Shown here: one piece after another, positions 9,825 to 21,100 of the stretch
Layout: every line of letters starts with the position of its first letter
Position numbering within the stretch: the first letter of the stretch is position 1
DNA from: Fomitopsis serialis
Taxonomy: Eukaryota > Basidiomycota > Agaricomycetes > Polyporales > Fomitopsidaceae
Direction of reading: 5' to 3'
Length of the DNA stretch: 62,882 nt
Assembly (NCBI RefSeq): GCF_022376445.1
Contig: NW_025955183.1
Location: forward strand, 1 to 62,882
The notes under the pieces: model-generated
What the model was told of the DNA's origin: nothing
Seen by the model: the letters and a program-made list of their open reading frames with translations, nothing else
The model's database searches: none
Translations under genes and position numbers: made by a program

Positions 9825-12800
9825 ATGCCTCGTACGTCTTCCACCGCCAAGTCGTCGGCCGCCACCAAAAGGCCCGTCGCAATCATGAAGCAGCCGGACC
9901 TCGACGTGTACCTGGCGCGCGTCAACGCTCACCTGCTGAGGTTCATGGGTGGTGGTCTTGTGAGGAAGACGGAGAAGGAGACGTTTTCCGGGGAGCAGGT
10001 AAGCACGGGATACCATTGCGGCGTTGTTAGCGTGCTAACTCAGAGACCCAGCTTCAGAAACTTCAGAAGCTGATTGTACGTTTTGTGCTCAGTGTCTTGC
10101 GGAGTTACCTAACACTTCATCACAGGACCCCGCTATTGAGCAACTCTTCGGCGCGTGGTCCAAGGCCATGACCCCAGAGGAGCGTCCGAAGGCTCCGAGG
10201 CTTCTCCTCTCCGCAATGCTCGAGGTGGACTACGCGACCGCCGAGGACCCCGTACGCCTGTCCAACATCCGGCCGAATGATCCCCGATTGGCGAAGTGTC
10301 AGTGGCTCAACCCGCACGCTCCAAGTGGTCTGCCGCCTCCAGCCCCTCCGAAAGCCCCGGAACCCGGCCCATCTCGAGAACCGCAGAGTGTTCGATTCCA
10401 GCAGTTGGCGGCCGACGAGGACGACGAGGACGAGATGGATGGAGCATGGGAAAGTGGCGCAATGGACGTGGACGAGGAGGGTGAGGACGAGATGCCGGTG
10501 GAGGAGGAGATGGAGGAGGAGATGGAGGAGGTGGTCGTGGACAAAAAGGGGAAAGGTAAGGCCGTGTCGGCGGGGTCGGGGAGCAAGCAGAAGGTGGGAG
10601 CCGGACAAAAGCGCAAGCGGGCACCCACCCCTCCTCCGCCTACTAAGTCCCAGCGGCGCTCTGGATCGAGGGCTGTCAAGGTGAACGACGAGGTGGACGA
10701 GGATGACGTTGCACAGACCGAGCCAGAGGATGGGGAGGACGGGCAACAGGAAGCCCATCGTCGCGCGAAGAAAGGTAAGCAGTACCGCCCTGTAAAGATA
10801 TTTTTGGCCCAGATCAGCACTCACAACGGGCTCTAGCAAAGCCCTCCAAAGGGATTTTGAAGATGACCGCCGAGGAGCTCAACGTTGAGCGGGCGAAGTT
10901 CAAAATCGATTACAGCAAAGAAAAGACGCGGAAAGAAGTGCACGTACGGCCCATGGTAAGTGAATGATGATCCCTGGCAACGTTCCATGCTAACTGGGTA
11001 TATCTTCCAGCCATATACCTGTATCTGTTGCAGGGGATTCCCCTGTCAAATATCGGCACCCAGGGGATGCGAGTTCAAGGTCGATGGTACCCTGAGGAAG
11101 AATCACCCGGCCTGCGACTTCTGCCATGTCAAGAAGATCAAATGTGAGCCGATCGACACCGAGGGCACCTTCAAGCCCGCCCGTGGGTCTCGAAGACGGT
11201 CCTCCTCCCGGGCAAGCAGTGTGGACAGCGACGCCCAGGGTAGCGACGCGGACGGACCTCCAACGACGGCCGACGAGTCCGGCGACGACAGTGACACAGC
11301 CTCGGTCGCCACTGCGTCGAGCCGCAAGAGCACACGCCGGAGCGCTACGCCCTCCCGTCTTCCCACAACGGTGACTTCGAAACCGCCAAAGCCGGCCCAG
11401 GCGAAGAAGGCCGCAGCGAAGAAGGCCGCAGCGAAGAAGGCTCCGGCGAAGAAGGCCCCGGCGAAGAAGGCCCCGGCCAACACGGAGGCTGGGCCCAGCA
11501 GCGACGCTCCGCCACCGCGCAAAAGGGCGAAGAAGGCACAGGAGCCCGAGCTTGACCCCGATGACATCAGTAAGTCCCCAGCTGCTGTCAAGTGGGACAC
11601 TCATATGAACTACGCAGAACGCGTATACCCAGTAATGCCCAACAGCAAGACTCGCCCGGCACTTGGCCAGCCAATCTCGGTCGTCCGCGCGGAAGACATG
11701 CGCCCCGATGTCATGGCTCTCCGCCTTCGAGACCTGGAAGAGCTCGTTGGGAGCATGAGTGAGCGCATCGTCGCGCTTGAGGCCTCAAACATGGCATTGC
11801 GGGAGGACCAAAGGCTCATCAGTGAGTACCGGCCGGAGCTGCTTGCCGTCCTCTTCACAGCTAATCAGTTGCAAGGTCGCGCGTGGCTCGCCGGTGAAGG
11901 GAATCCCAACTACGTCACAGTCATCCGGGAGATGGTCACCCGGATGCAGGCCAACATGGAGTGGCAAGACACTGGGTCCTACAGCGAGGGGCAATCGCCC
12001 CCGATCGGGTGGAGTCCCCTCCCTGATTGGGACGCTTCTGCGCCATACCTGATGGATCACACGTCGGTGACGCCCAGCCCGGATGGTCCACAGGGGGACC
12101 GCAGTCCGCTCCTGCGCGCTGAGCCCGAAGTGGGCGGGACGTCGGCCACCAATGACTCTCGCGCGGCGGCGATCGAAGACGGGCCCTCGCCGCAGACGGT
12201 CATGATTGACCCTGACCACACGGGCGTGAACGACCCACAGCCCGGGCGACAGCGGGGAGTCGACCCTCCCCCACCACTGCCCATTCCCAGCTCAGCCACA
12301 GCGACGTTGACCAACCCGCCCCGGACGAGCTCACAGGCGGTGTCAATCCCCTCATCGGCCAGCACCAAGCCCGCCATCGCGCCGCCCGCAGATTTGTCGA
12401 TGAAGCAGCTGCGGGAGGACTTCCAGCGGTCGTGGATTCCGCCCAACCTCTTCGCGCAGCTGGCCCAACGTGCGGCGGAGCCCGCCACCACTCCTCAATC
12501 CGCCCCCGCCACCCCTCGCACGCCTGACGGACATGTGCAAGCTGGCGGCGCCGCGATGGTTGTCCCGCACTCGGACGGGGGCGTGCCGACCAATGCCCAG
12601 GCCACCAAGAACGTGGCCGACGCTGTCCACCCTGAAGAGACAGTGCCGGCGGTTATGCCCGAGGTCAGTGGGCTGGCGCCCGGTGGAGCTGCTGCAACAA
12701 ATGTGGAACACGCGCCCGGAGGCGCTGCTGCGCCGTTGACTGAGGCTGTGGCCGCTACCCCGCCTCGGTCTCCCAGTGAGGCTGCAGTTCCCGCCACGGC

Positions 12801-13077
12801 CCCCTCCACCGACGTCGGGCCGGCCACCGCCAACGGCACGTCCACCTCCGCGAATGAATCGGGAGTCGCCGGTGGCCCGCCCACTGTCGAGGCTGCGCGA
12901 ACCGACGAGGTTGCCCCCGCCGTCGAGACGGACGTCGCTGGCGAGATTGCGCCCCGACCAGGAACCGCTGACAGCGCTGGGCAGACGAATGTGGAAGCGG
13001 TGCAGAAGCCTGCGGATGAGGGGACGCCGGCCGAGGGCGGGGACACGGACACTACAGCAATGGACACTACGGAGTAA
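9825..13077 (+). CDS. KDZ cargo protein: basic, Cys-rich putative DNA-binding protein
   Basis: Exons are read at 9825-9998, 10052-10075 (24 nt), 10126-10774, 10837-10955 and 11011-13077, all in frame across GT-AG introns. Two more in-frame introns are possible, at 11568 (GTAAGT) and 11820 (GTGAGT). The N-terminus (MPRTSSTAKSSAATKR) leads to a helical segment and an acidic run at about residues 165-200. A Cys-rich block follows, TCICCRGFPCQ ... RGCEF ... ACDFCHVKKIKCEP; its last part resembles the CxxCxxKKxKC half of fungal zinc clusters. An Ala/Lys block AKKAAAKKAAAKKAPAKKAP resembles linker-histone tails. A coiled-coil stretch (LRLRDLEELVGSMSERIVALE) and a long Pro/Ala/Thr-rich tail follow. 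It is probably a nuclear protein that binds element DNA. A related Cys pattern occurs in the gene at 58495-60130. Confidence 0.75.
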
Positions 13078-13869
13078 AGGATCCATCAGTAGGAATTTAT
13101 GACGATGTACAATGTATTGAATGCTCGATCAACATGTAATTATAATGAATGGAATGGCTCATGGCGTGGACTCTACTGGAGGGTGGCTATAGTGTAGTGT
13201 TTCGTCAACTTAGCGACCTAAGAGCCTCTTTGGCTTGGGTGACACTCGACCGGCCGGCTCCCTCTAAGTTTCGGCCGGCGTCCTCGCATGTTATCATGGA
13301 AGTTGGCTATATCTGCAGCACCCTAATACCGCTATGACGAGACCTCTGCACATACCAGCTTTCAGAAACACTTACAGCCCTACTGTCTTCCAATGACTCG
13401 TGCTCGCCGAGAGATGTCTCTGACTCCCCGGCCTGTGCCTTTCATGCGCCGGCCGAGACAAACGGTTATCCGGCCGGCGAATCCGGGTTGTCAGCCGGCC
13501 GGCACACCTGCGCCAGTCACCGGCCGACACTTCATGCGGTATTGTTGGACATCTTGCAATACGAATGCTACCCAGCGTCGACTCTCATGTCGCTTTGTAA
13601 GCCTTAGACGGGGAGACGTACGGGGCTACAAGGATGTCCCTCATTCAGCGGCCCGTTATCGCATGTTCGTCGGCCGGGGCACACTTCAAAGGCTCCGGCC
13701 GGCGAATCAGTGCTCGATGCCGGCCGGGCTTCGTGCGCGATTGACCGGCGGACACTTCCTGCATATGTGTCGGCCCTGTGAGAGATACCCATTGTGCAGC
13801 AATCATACAGGTACATGATACATAACAACTCCGAGCTCGAGGTCCTTTCAAAAACACATGGGAGAGAAC
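13078..13869. other. Intergenic spacer with CCGGCCGG sites
   Basis: No gene is supported. The spacer separates the ends of two convergent genes and holds about eight CCGGCCGG or near-identical sites between 13248 and 13745, often as pairs 20-40 bp apart. Confidence 0.6.
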
Positions 13870-16800
13870 CTACTTACCCCGGCCCTTGGGTCCGGGCTTG
13901 GACGGGCCAGCTTTGGCTGGCTTCTTCTGCTTCGCCGGGGAGGCTGAGTCTTCTCCGCGATGACGCTTGACGCGCGCTCCAATCGCGGAGATGTCGTCTG
14001 GGCCGGCCTTTCTTTTCCTCTGTGCGTACGCCGCAATATTGACAAAGAGCTGAGCGAGGGCTTCGCAATGCTTCACGAGCTCCACGACAACTTTCTCGCC
14101 CATCTGGGATTCAAGGACGTATTGCGGTATCTCGTCGTCGCTTCGGTGATCAACCTTGGTCTCGATGTCACGGATAACCGACAGGATCGCGAGGGCGACG
14201 AGCAAGGCATCGTCCTGCCCGATGGTATTCTCGGCCAAGGAACCTTCCATCAGCGTTAGCCACCGGCGGAATTGCGAGAGAACGTTCGGCTTGGTATGAA
14301 TGACGTTGGAGCACGTCTCCCGGGGATAGTCCCATCGTGCCCAGTCCCACCGAGTGCTCGAGCGCCATCCACCCTTCTCCGGCTGGCAAGGGCATGTCAG
14401 CCCAACGCCAAAGTTTGCATGATGTGCTCTTACCAGATGTTCGGTTGCCTCAACCATCCCCCTTGTGCCATCCTCTGATGTCATAGACAGCAGGTATGCT
14501 CGACGGGCCAGCCGGGTGTTCTCGACAGTCACCGGGCTGTCATAGTCGGGGTCTGAAGGCGACCGGACGGGTACCACCTTCTTTGTGTGGCCCACGATCT
14601 GCACTTCGTCGTCGTCGGCGTCGGACTCAGCTGGCACCAACGCACGGCGACTGCTGCCCGCCTGTTTGGATGACGCTGCCGCTGGCTTGGCGCCTTTCGG
14701 CGCAGTCTCCTTCGTCGCCGGTGGCTTCGCCTTGCCCTTGGGTGGGGCGGCCTTCGATTCATTCCCCGGCGCACTGTCAGCTCCATCTGCGTCGGCCGGT
14801 GGCTCAGCAACCTTCCGTCGGGGAACTGTACTTATGGTGAGTGGATTTTCTAGTACGCCAAGGCAACCTTCCGCTTACCTGGCTTGGGCCTTGCAGGCTT
14901 CCCCCCACGGGCCGGAGTGTCCTTCGATTCATTTGCCGGCGCCCCTTCTGCTCCATCTGCGTCGGCCGCGGGCTTAGGGACCTTGTGTCGGGGAACTGTG
15001 CTTATGGTAAGTGTATTGTCCTATACGCTGAGGGAATTGTCCGCTCACCTGGCTTCGGCTTTGCTGGCCTTGCTCCAGTGGTTTGATCCTTGTCGCTTCG
15101 CCGTGCCTTCCGCCGTTCATCTGGAGGCGCCTCTGCAGCATCCTCCGTGGGATCGGGCTCGGCGGCCGGCTGCCGCCGCGGACCTGTGTTCACTGTGAGC
15201 ACGTCAATGGGTCGAAAACCGATGAATCTCGCACGTGGTTTGGGCCTAGCAGTCGCCTTCTGCACGGCGGCGGGCTCAGCACTCGGACCCGTGGTGTTGG
15301 GTTTGCTGGCCGATTTGTCCTTCGTGCCCTTGCTCTCCCCCGTCGTGTTTGAGCCGCGGCCGGGACCAGTGCCTGGGGGAAACGCCGGCCTGAACGTCGT
15401 CTTCTTAGCGGTAGCAGATGTCGGCTTCTGGCTGACATCTTTGGCAGGTTTTGCCGGACGGTCCGCCTGGTTGGTGGTGGCGTTTGACGGACCGCGCGGA
15501 GGAGATGCCGGGCGAGATGGGCTCGCCGCATTGGCCCGGGCCTTGCCCTTGTCCGCTTTCGTGAGCCGCGGCGGAGACGGTTCTTGGTCATCATCATCGC
15601 TGCCGGCGGGGTCTTCAAACAACGAGTTGTAGCTCTGGTCGATGTCCCCGCCCTGAAAAAACTCTGCCTCAGCGTCGTCACTGTCTGGCGTTGGCGATCG
15701 CTTTCGCCGCCGGGCCGGGGCAGGCGGCCGGCCGGCCGGCGCCCGTTTTGGCGGAGGCTCTTCGTCGCTCGACGAGCTCTCGTCGTCTGAGTAGCGCTCC
15801 TCGTTGCTCTCGTCGATCACCACCACCTCGCGATTTGAGTTTCTCCAGGCCTTGAATCTGAAGACCAGCAGGCTACCTTGGTCATCCTGCCGCTCGCGCC
15901 AATGCTTCAGGATGGCATCGAGGTCACCAACCCGCATCTTGTTTGGATCACTGAGAACATGCCCGGCGGGAAGAAACGCCTCGTCAATGAACGTGTCAGA
16001 CTCCTCCGACAAGGATTGCCAGGGTACCTTGGCCTTTGGCCGGCCGGTGTACCGTCCTGGCCGGCGGGTCGTAAGCACGTATTAATGCTGTAGGAGGTAG
16101 CACGCACTGTATGTCATACGAACGAACGTTCCGAGGACGGCTCGCTTCGTGTCAGTCTTGGCAAAACACTCGTGATCGGCGTCAGGGAGCAGAGGATACC
16201 TGTCTTCGTCGAGCTCCCAGTCGAGATTCGCGATGAGCTGCGCCGCGCCGAGTTGCCCGTCGGCGGGAAAGCCATCGCCATCTTGTACCATTGGTATTAG
16301 TGCCTTTGCCCTGACGCTGCATCCCGGCCACTCACCCATCACGTCTTCCGCATACTTCTTCCACATCTCGTACGTATGGCCCCGCTTGAAGTCGGGGTAG
16401 GCGTCGATGAACCTCTGCGGCTCAGTTCCTTCTTCGCCGTTGATGGGGAGCTGATCATTGAAGTCGAATCTGCAGTGCAGTTAGTTGGGGAAGTTGACAG
16501 GCACACCGAGGGATATACGTACTCTACGATGCCCGGCCGGCCATTGGAGGCCTTCACGAAGCCCAGGGTGAACGTCCTCAGCCCAGTCTTCCTGTACATA
16601 ATCCTCTGGAAGTCCAGGACCATGTCGGTCCCGTGTCTCAGGAGCGTCTTTTGCTGCAGGTCGGGCGGCCACTCTGTCCGGTTCCATAGGTCCGCCGTGG
16701 CACGGTAGTCCTCCTCTTCCTTCTTTGAGATGCCCTTGCACAGCTTGGAGCGGGCAGTCTGGTAAAGGGATAAGTACACTTTTGGATCCTTCTCCCTGCC

Positions 16801-17170
16801 CTGACCGAGGTCAGCGATGATATCCGCAAGGTCGCCCTCCCTCTCCCTCGCTGCGACCGTCTGCCAGCTGACATCCTTCCCTAGCTTGAACATCTCCTTC
16901 CTCAGCTTCTCGCGTTCCTCTCTCTGGTCAGTATACCACTTCACCACAAGCTGTAATTCGTGAGCAAGGTCATGATGTTGTTATGCTCCGACCCCGTACC
17001 TCCCTGGTCTCTCTGTCAAACGCATACTCTCGGAGCTCCTGGAGGCGTTCTATGGTATTTTTGACCAGCTCCTCCTGACGTTCATCATCTCCCTCAGCAT
17101 CCTTCCAGTCCTGAAGGTTGTCGGCGAGGATTACGATGTCGCGTTTTTGCCAGAAGCTCGTCGGTGCCAT
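13870..17170 (-). CDS. KDZ cargo protein with tandemly duplicated exons (unknown function)
   Basis: Start is taken at 17170 (MAPTSFWQKRDIVILADN); an upstream in-frame ATG at 17308 is less likely. Exons follow at about 16947-16470, a junction into 16440-16340, 16290-16120, 16060-15060 and 15050-13870. The N-terminal half has a charged coiled coil (REEREKLRKEMFKLG) and a conserved globular block (FQRIMYRKTGLRTF, then VEFDFNDQLPINGE and a W-K-Y segment) of a kind common in Agaricomycete element-linked proteins. The middle is acidic and Ser-rich, then Lys/Pro-rich. The exon reading TVPRxKV..PxADADGA..NESK...KP is present in two close copies (14836-14700 and 14998-14890) and a third diverged copy (15195-15060). 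The C-terminus is helical and ends in a Lys/Pro tail. No enzymatic motif was seen. It is divergent from the transposase gene, with 1.0 kb between. Confidence 0.6.
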
Positions 17171-18193
17171 TGTGTAGATCTCGAGTGGAATGCGAACGGC
17201 CGGTGAAAGCAGTGACAGTTCGGAATTTCGGTGGTTTGGGGCTGAGTATGTTTGGGCGTCAAAGGATGTCTTGGGCATACACGGACGATGATTAAGCTGA
17301 TTATACATGACACCCCTGCATCCCCTCCGGCAATTGTATACTATACGATGCAGTTAATTGCAAGCTTTTCAATGATACCCATATGTCATATCATCTGTCA
17401 GGATCCCACGCGATGGTGCAAGGAGTGTCGGCCGGAAACTCGCCCGGCCGCCCCGTTGCAAACATGGCCGGCCGCCACATCGGCGACATAGGACGCGTGT
17501 GTTGACAACGGCGTCACAATGGCTGTGACTGCCGCACCATTTCCATATCATTGGCCGAACGAGAATTGGGCCTGTCCATGCGCCGGTGATGGGTTCCCAA
17601 CGCCATTCCTGGCCCGGCCCGGTCGCCAACGCGCGGCCGGGCGGTGGGTGGTAGATCACCCTAGCACAGTTCTAGCGCTTCTGGACTGCACAGACCGACA
17701 CCGAGAACTCATTGACCCAACTCCTGTGGCAGATCTGGCTTGGCCCGCGCCATCCGGCGACACCATCGAGTGGGCCGGACACGTGATCAGGATGAACTGT
17801 CGGGCCGACTCCCACTCCGGCCGCATCACTGTATACGCCTGGAACTGAGCTGCGGTCGGTACGATCTCATCTCGGGTTCACGCTAGAACTTGATTGCAAC
17901 AGCAATCTCAGGTCCACGATCGAACGTGATACTCTCGATCGGTGTCAACAAGTGCCCCCCCAGATATGCGTCTCGATACCCGGGCCGATGACCTCGGGCA
18001 GTGACCGGCCGGGGCTTTGCGTGACTTGCAGCATATTCCTGTCCGTTGTGACAGCACAATGTATGCCGACTTGGTGAGAATTTGGTGATCGTTGTCTCCC
18101 TAATTGCCCGCTACCAGGCGCAAATCCGACACCTCCGGCCGGCCCATGAAAGACGTGCGGTCAGCTCGGCGTCATTCCTGAGAGTCTCGCTCA
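17171..18193. promoter_or_regulatory. Divergent spacer upstream of the KDZ transposase
   Basis: There is no supported gene in this 1.0 kb. The plus open frame at 17519-17848 has no recognisable domain and overlaps repeat sequence. CCGGCCGG or CGGCCGGCC sites occur at about 17430, 17468, 17640, 18006 and 18137. It should hold the promoters of the minus gene at 17170 and the transposase at 18194. Confidence 0.5.
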
Positions 18194-21100
18194 ATGGTAA
18201 GGCTCAAGCCACGGGCGAGCTCACCTAGTGTTGTAGAGCTCGCATTTACGAGGACCCGCACCACTCGAGGTGTCAAGACCCGCCTTGTGCAAGTGCAGAA
18301 TGCGGGACTGCAGACCCCTCCACCAACACCGCATCGCAGCATCAGAACGTCAACGCAGGACACAAGCTCTCTTCGCCATGAAAGCCCTACCGTTTCCCAC
18401 CCCATCTTTGACTTCCTAGATGTTCGCAAGGCAGCACCACTGGTAAGTCTTGCCAGAGCTGGTACGCTGCAAGGCTGCTTATACAAATTATCAGACCCAG
18501 CCTGACATGCTCAGGGAGTGGATTCCCCTCCAGCACGAGTATCTGAAAGCCATCTACGCTCATTGCGAGCCTCCAGGCACCGGAAATGATGGGGGCTTCA
18601 TCTGTGCGGGCTGTAACTCCGGAGGGGGGGTCTGGAAGTGCTTGTCTTGTATTGGGTGTCCAATCTACTGTGCGTCTTGCTGCTTGACACAACATCGGCG
18701 AACACCCTTCCATCGGGTGGAGCGATGGAGGCTTGATCGCTACTGGGCACCGGCGTGGTTGCGTGAGGTCGGAGTTGTCATCAATCTTGGGCATCGGGGA
18801 GGCGAGTGCGAGCTCGCGCAGGAGGCCGTGCACGAGGACAGTGAAGGAGAACATGAGGAGGAGACGGGGGGTGATGAGGACGATGATGAAGAAATGCAAG
18901 ACGACCCTCTACGCCATGCAGATCCACCCCCCGCGGGCCGCCCGCAATGATGACCATCGTCGACATCTCTGGAGTCCACTTCCTACCAGTGCGCTGGTGC
19001 GGCTGCCTCGGCGCGAGAAGTCATACCTCGCAGCTCCTCGATTCTGGCCTCTATCCTGCAAGTCAGCGTGAGGCGAGAACTTGCTTTACGTTTCAGGTAC
19101 TGGACGACTTCCTGCTTGATAATCTGGAGTGTAAAACAACGGCCATGAACTATTATCGCCGAATACGCCGGGTGACAGACCCCCTTTTCCCCCATGAGGT
19201 ACCGGTGAGCATGAGCTACTAAGACATGCGAAGTGAGGAGCCTAATGAGTGGGAAATCACGTTTCGAACGGTCCACCCGGAGTGCATTTGGCCCGTTTCG
19301 AACGGTGTACCCGGGCTCGGCCGGAGCACTCCGGGTCTACCGTTTGGAGCGGCCGCCGCCAGCAACGAACCGGCCGGAGGGAGGGTGGTGGTTTGGAATG
19401 GTCCGGCCGGAGTGTTGGGTAACGTTCCGGCCGGAGCTCTGGTGAACGTACCGGCCGGAGGCCTCGAGAAATATGGGTTTCCTACGGTGCGGCCGGACTG
19501 TTATCCAACGTTCCGGCCGGACCCCTGGTCAACGGTCCGGCCGGAGGCCTCGAAAAATTTACGTTTCCTACGGTCCGGCCGGACATATACCCAATGTTCC
19601 GGCCAGACCTTTGATCAGTGTCCCGGCCGGAGGTCTCAAAAATTTGGGCTCTCAACGGTCCGGCCGGGCTCATCACTAACGGTCCGGCCGGAGCACTCAG
19701 CAATGATTCAGCCTGGCCAGGGGTTGGTTTCGGACGTCTGGCCGGCCCCCAGGTGAAATGGTCCGGCCGGGCAAAATCCCAACTTCCAATGTGAACAGGC
19801 CGGCCGGAAGCCTTGCAAAATCTGGGCTGTAAATGGTCCGGCCGGGCTAGTTTCTGACCATCCAGCCAGACCCCAGATGAACCGACCGGCCAGGCTTCTC
19901 CCAGCCAGACCCCTGATACACTAGTAATATAACAACAAGAATTGTTAGTTGTAACAACCAAGCTCAATATTTAACCACCAAGCCCAGAGATGAGCCACCA
20001 AGCTCGGTATCAAACCACCGAGCTCAATAGTGAGCCACTGAGCACAGTATTGAACCACCGAGGTTAAACAGCTAGGCTCGGTGGCCGAGAAAAATTGGCC
20101 GGGCTCGGCGCCGAGGATAAATGGCCGAGGCTCGGGCCGAGGTTTCGAGCGCCGAGCTCGGTGAAAACCGCCGAGGTCAGTATCAAAGCATTGAGCTCAG
20201 TGTTAAGGGGCCCAGTTAAAGGGCCGAGCTGAGTGTTCAATGACCGAGTTTGTTGTTGAAGCACTGAGCTCGGAAATGGCCGAGGTTAAACCACCGAGCT
20301 CGGTGAAAAACGGCCGGGCCGTCAGATTGCCATATAAGGAAATTTGGTATCATCTGGTAGCCCTTCATTCACAGAGTACAGTATATGTTCCCTAGTGTAC
20401 AGAGATGCCTAGTTAGGTCAGAGAATACAAAATATAAAATGCTCACAGGCTTCTCTGAGAACGTACTATTCAATTCCTGAGGCCAGTTTTCTTTTCCCAC
20501 AATGTTTGACTATCTAGAATGTGCTATTTCAATGCACAGACTACATCCCCAACAGGAATAGTCTTATTCTTTGAAGCTGAATGCAGGACAGGAGATAAGG
20601 GGTATACATGTTGGATAATGATGTTCACTCCCTGCAGCCAACATTCTTTCCAAATAGTGTTTGACTATCTAGAATGATTCATTTCCTCACAATGAGTGAG
20701 TCCTCCAAAGGAATAGTCTTATTCACACAAGCTGAATGCAGTACAGAGTTAAGGGAATCTGGTCTCATATGAGTATCACTCAATTTGAACAATGCTGATC
20801 ATCACTTCTGTATCCATGCATGATATAGCTGAAGAGTCTATACATTGGACAGATGTGTCGCATTTTGCTCTGGCTGGCCTAGGACAGTGCACCGGCCGGA
20901 CCGTTTGCTACGAGCAATGGCCGGCCGGACCATTGGCAATGAGCATTGTCCGGCCGGACCATTACCAATGGAGAGATGTTTATGTGGCCAGTGCAATGCG
21001 CATGGGTGCACATCACAGTTTGATACAGACAATCATTCAAAGCAGGCCCCATCATGACACAATAATGCATGTTCCCCTTAGCTCCATGCTCAGTTCAGCT

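Noticed and set aside
12352..13086. Minus-strand ORFs opposite the Cys-rich cargo gene
   Set aside because: Shadow of the plus-strand coding sequence, whose splice sites and composition are consistent.
17519..17848. Small plus-strand gene of 109 codons
   Set aside because: Lies in a CCGGCCGG-bearing spacer, no domain, no splice signals; coding status cannot be supported.
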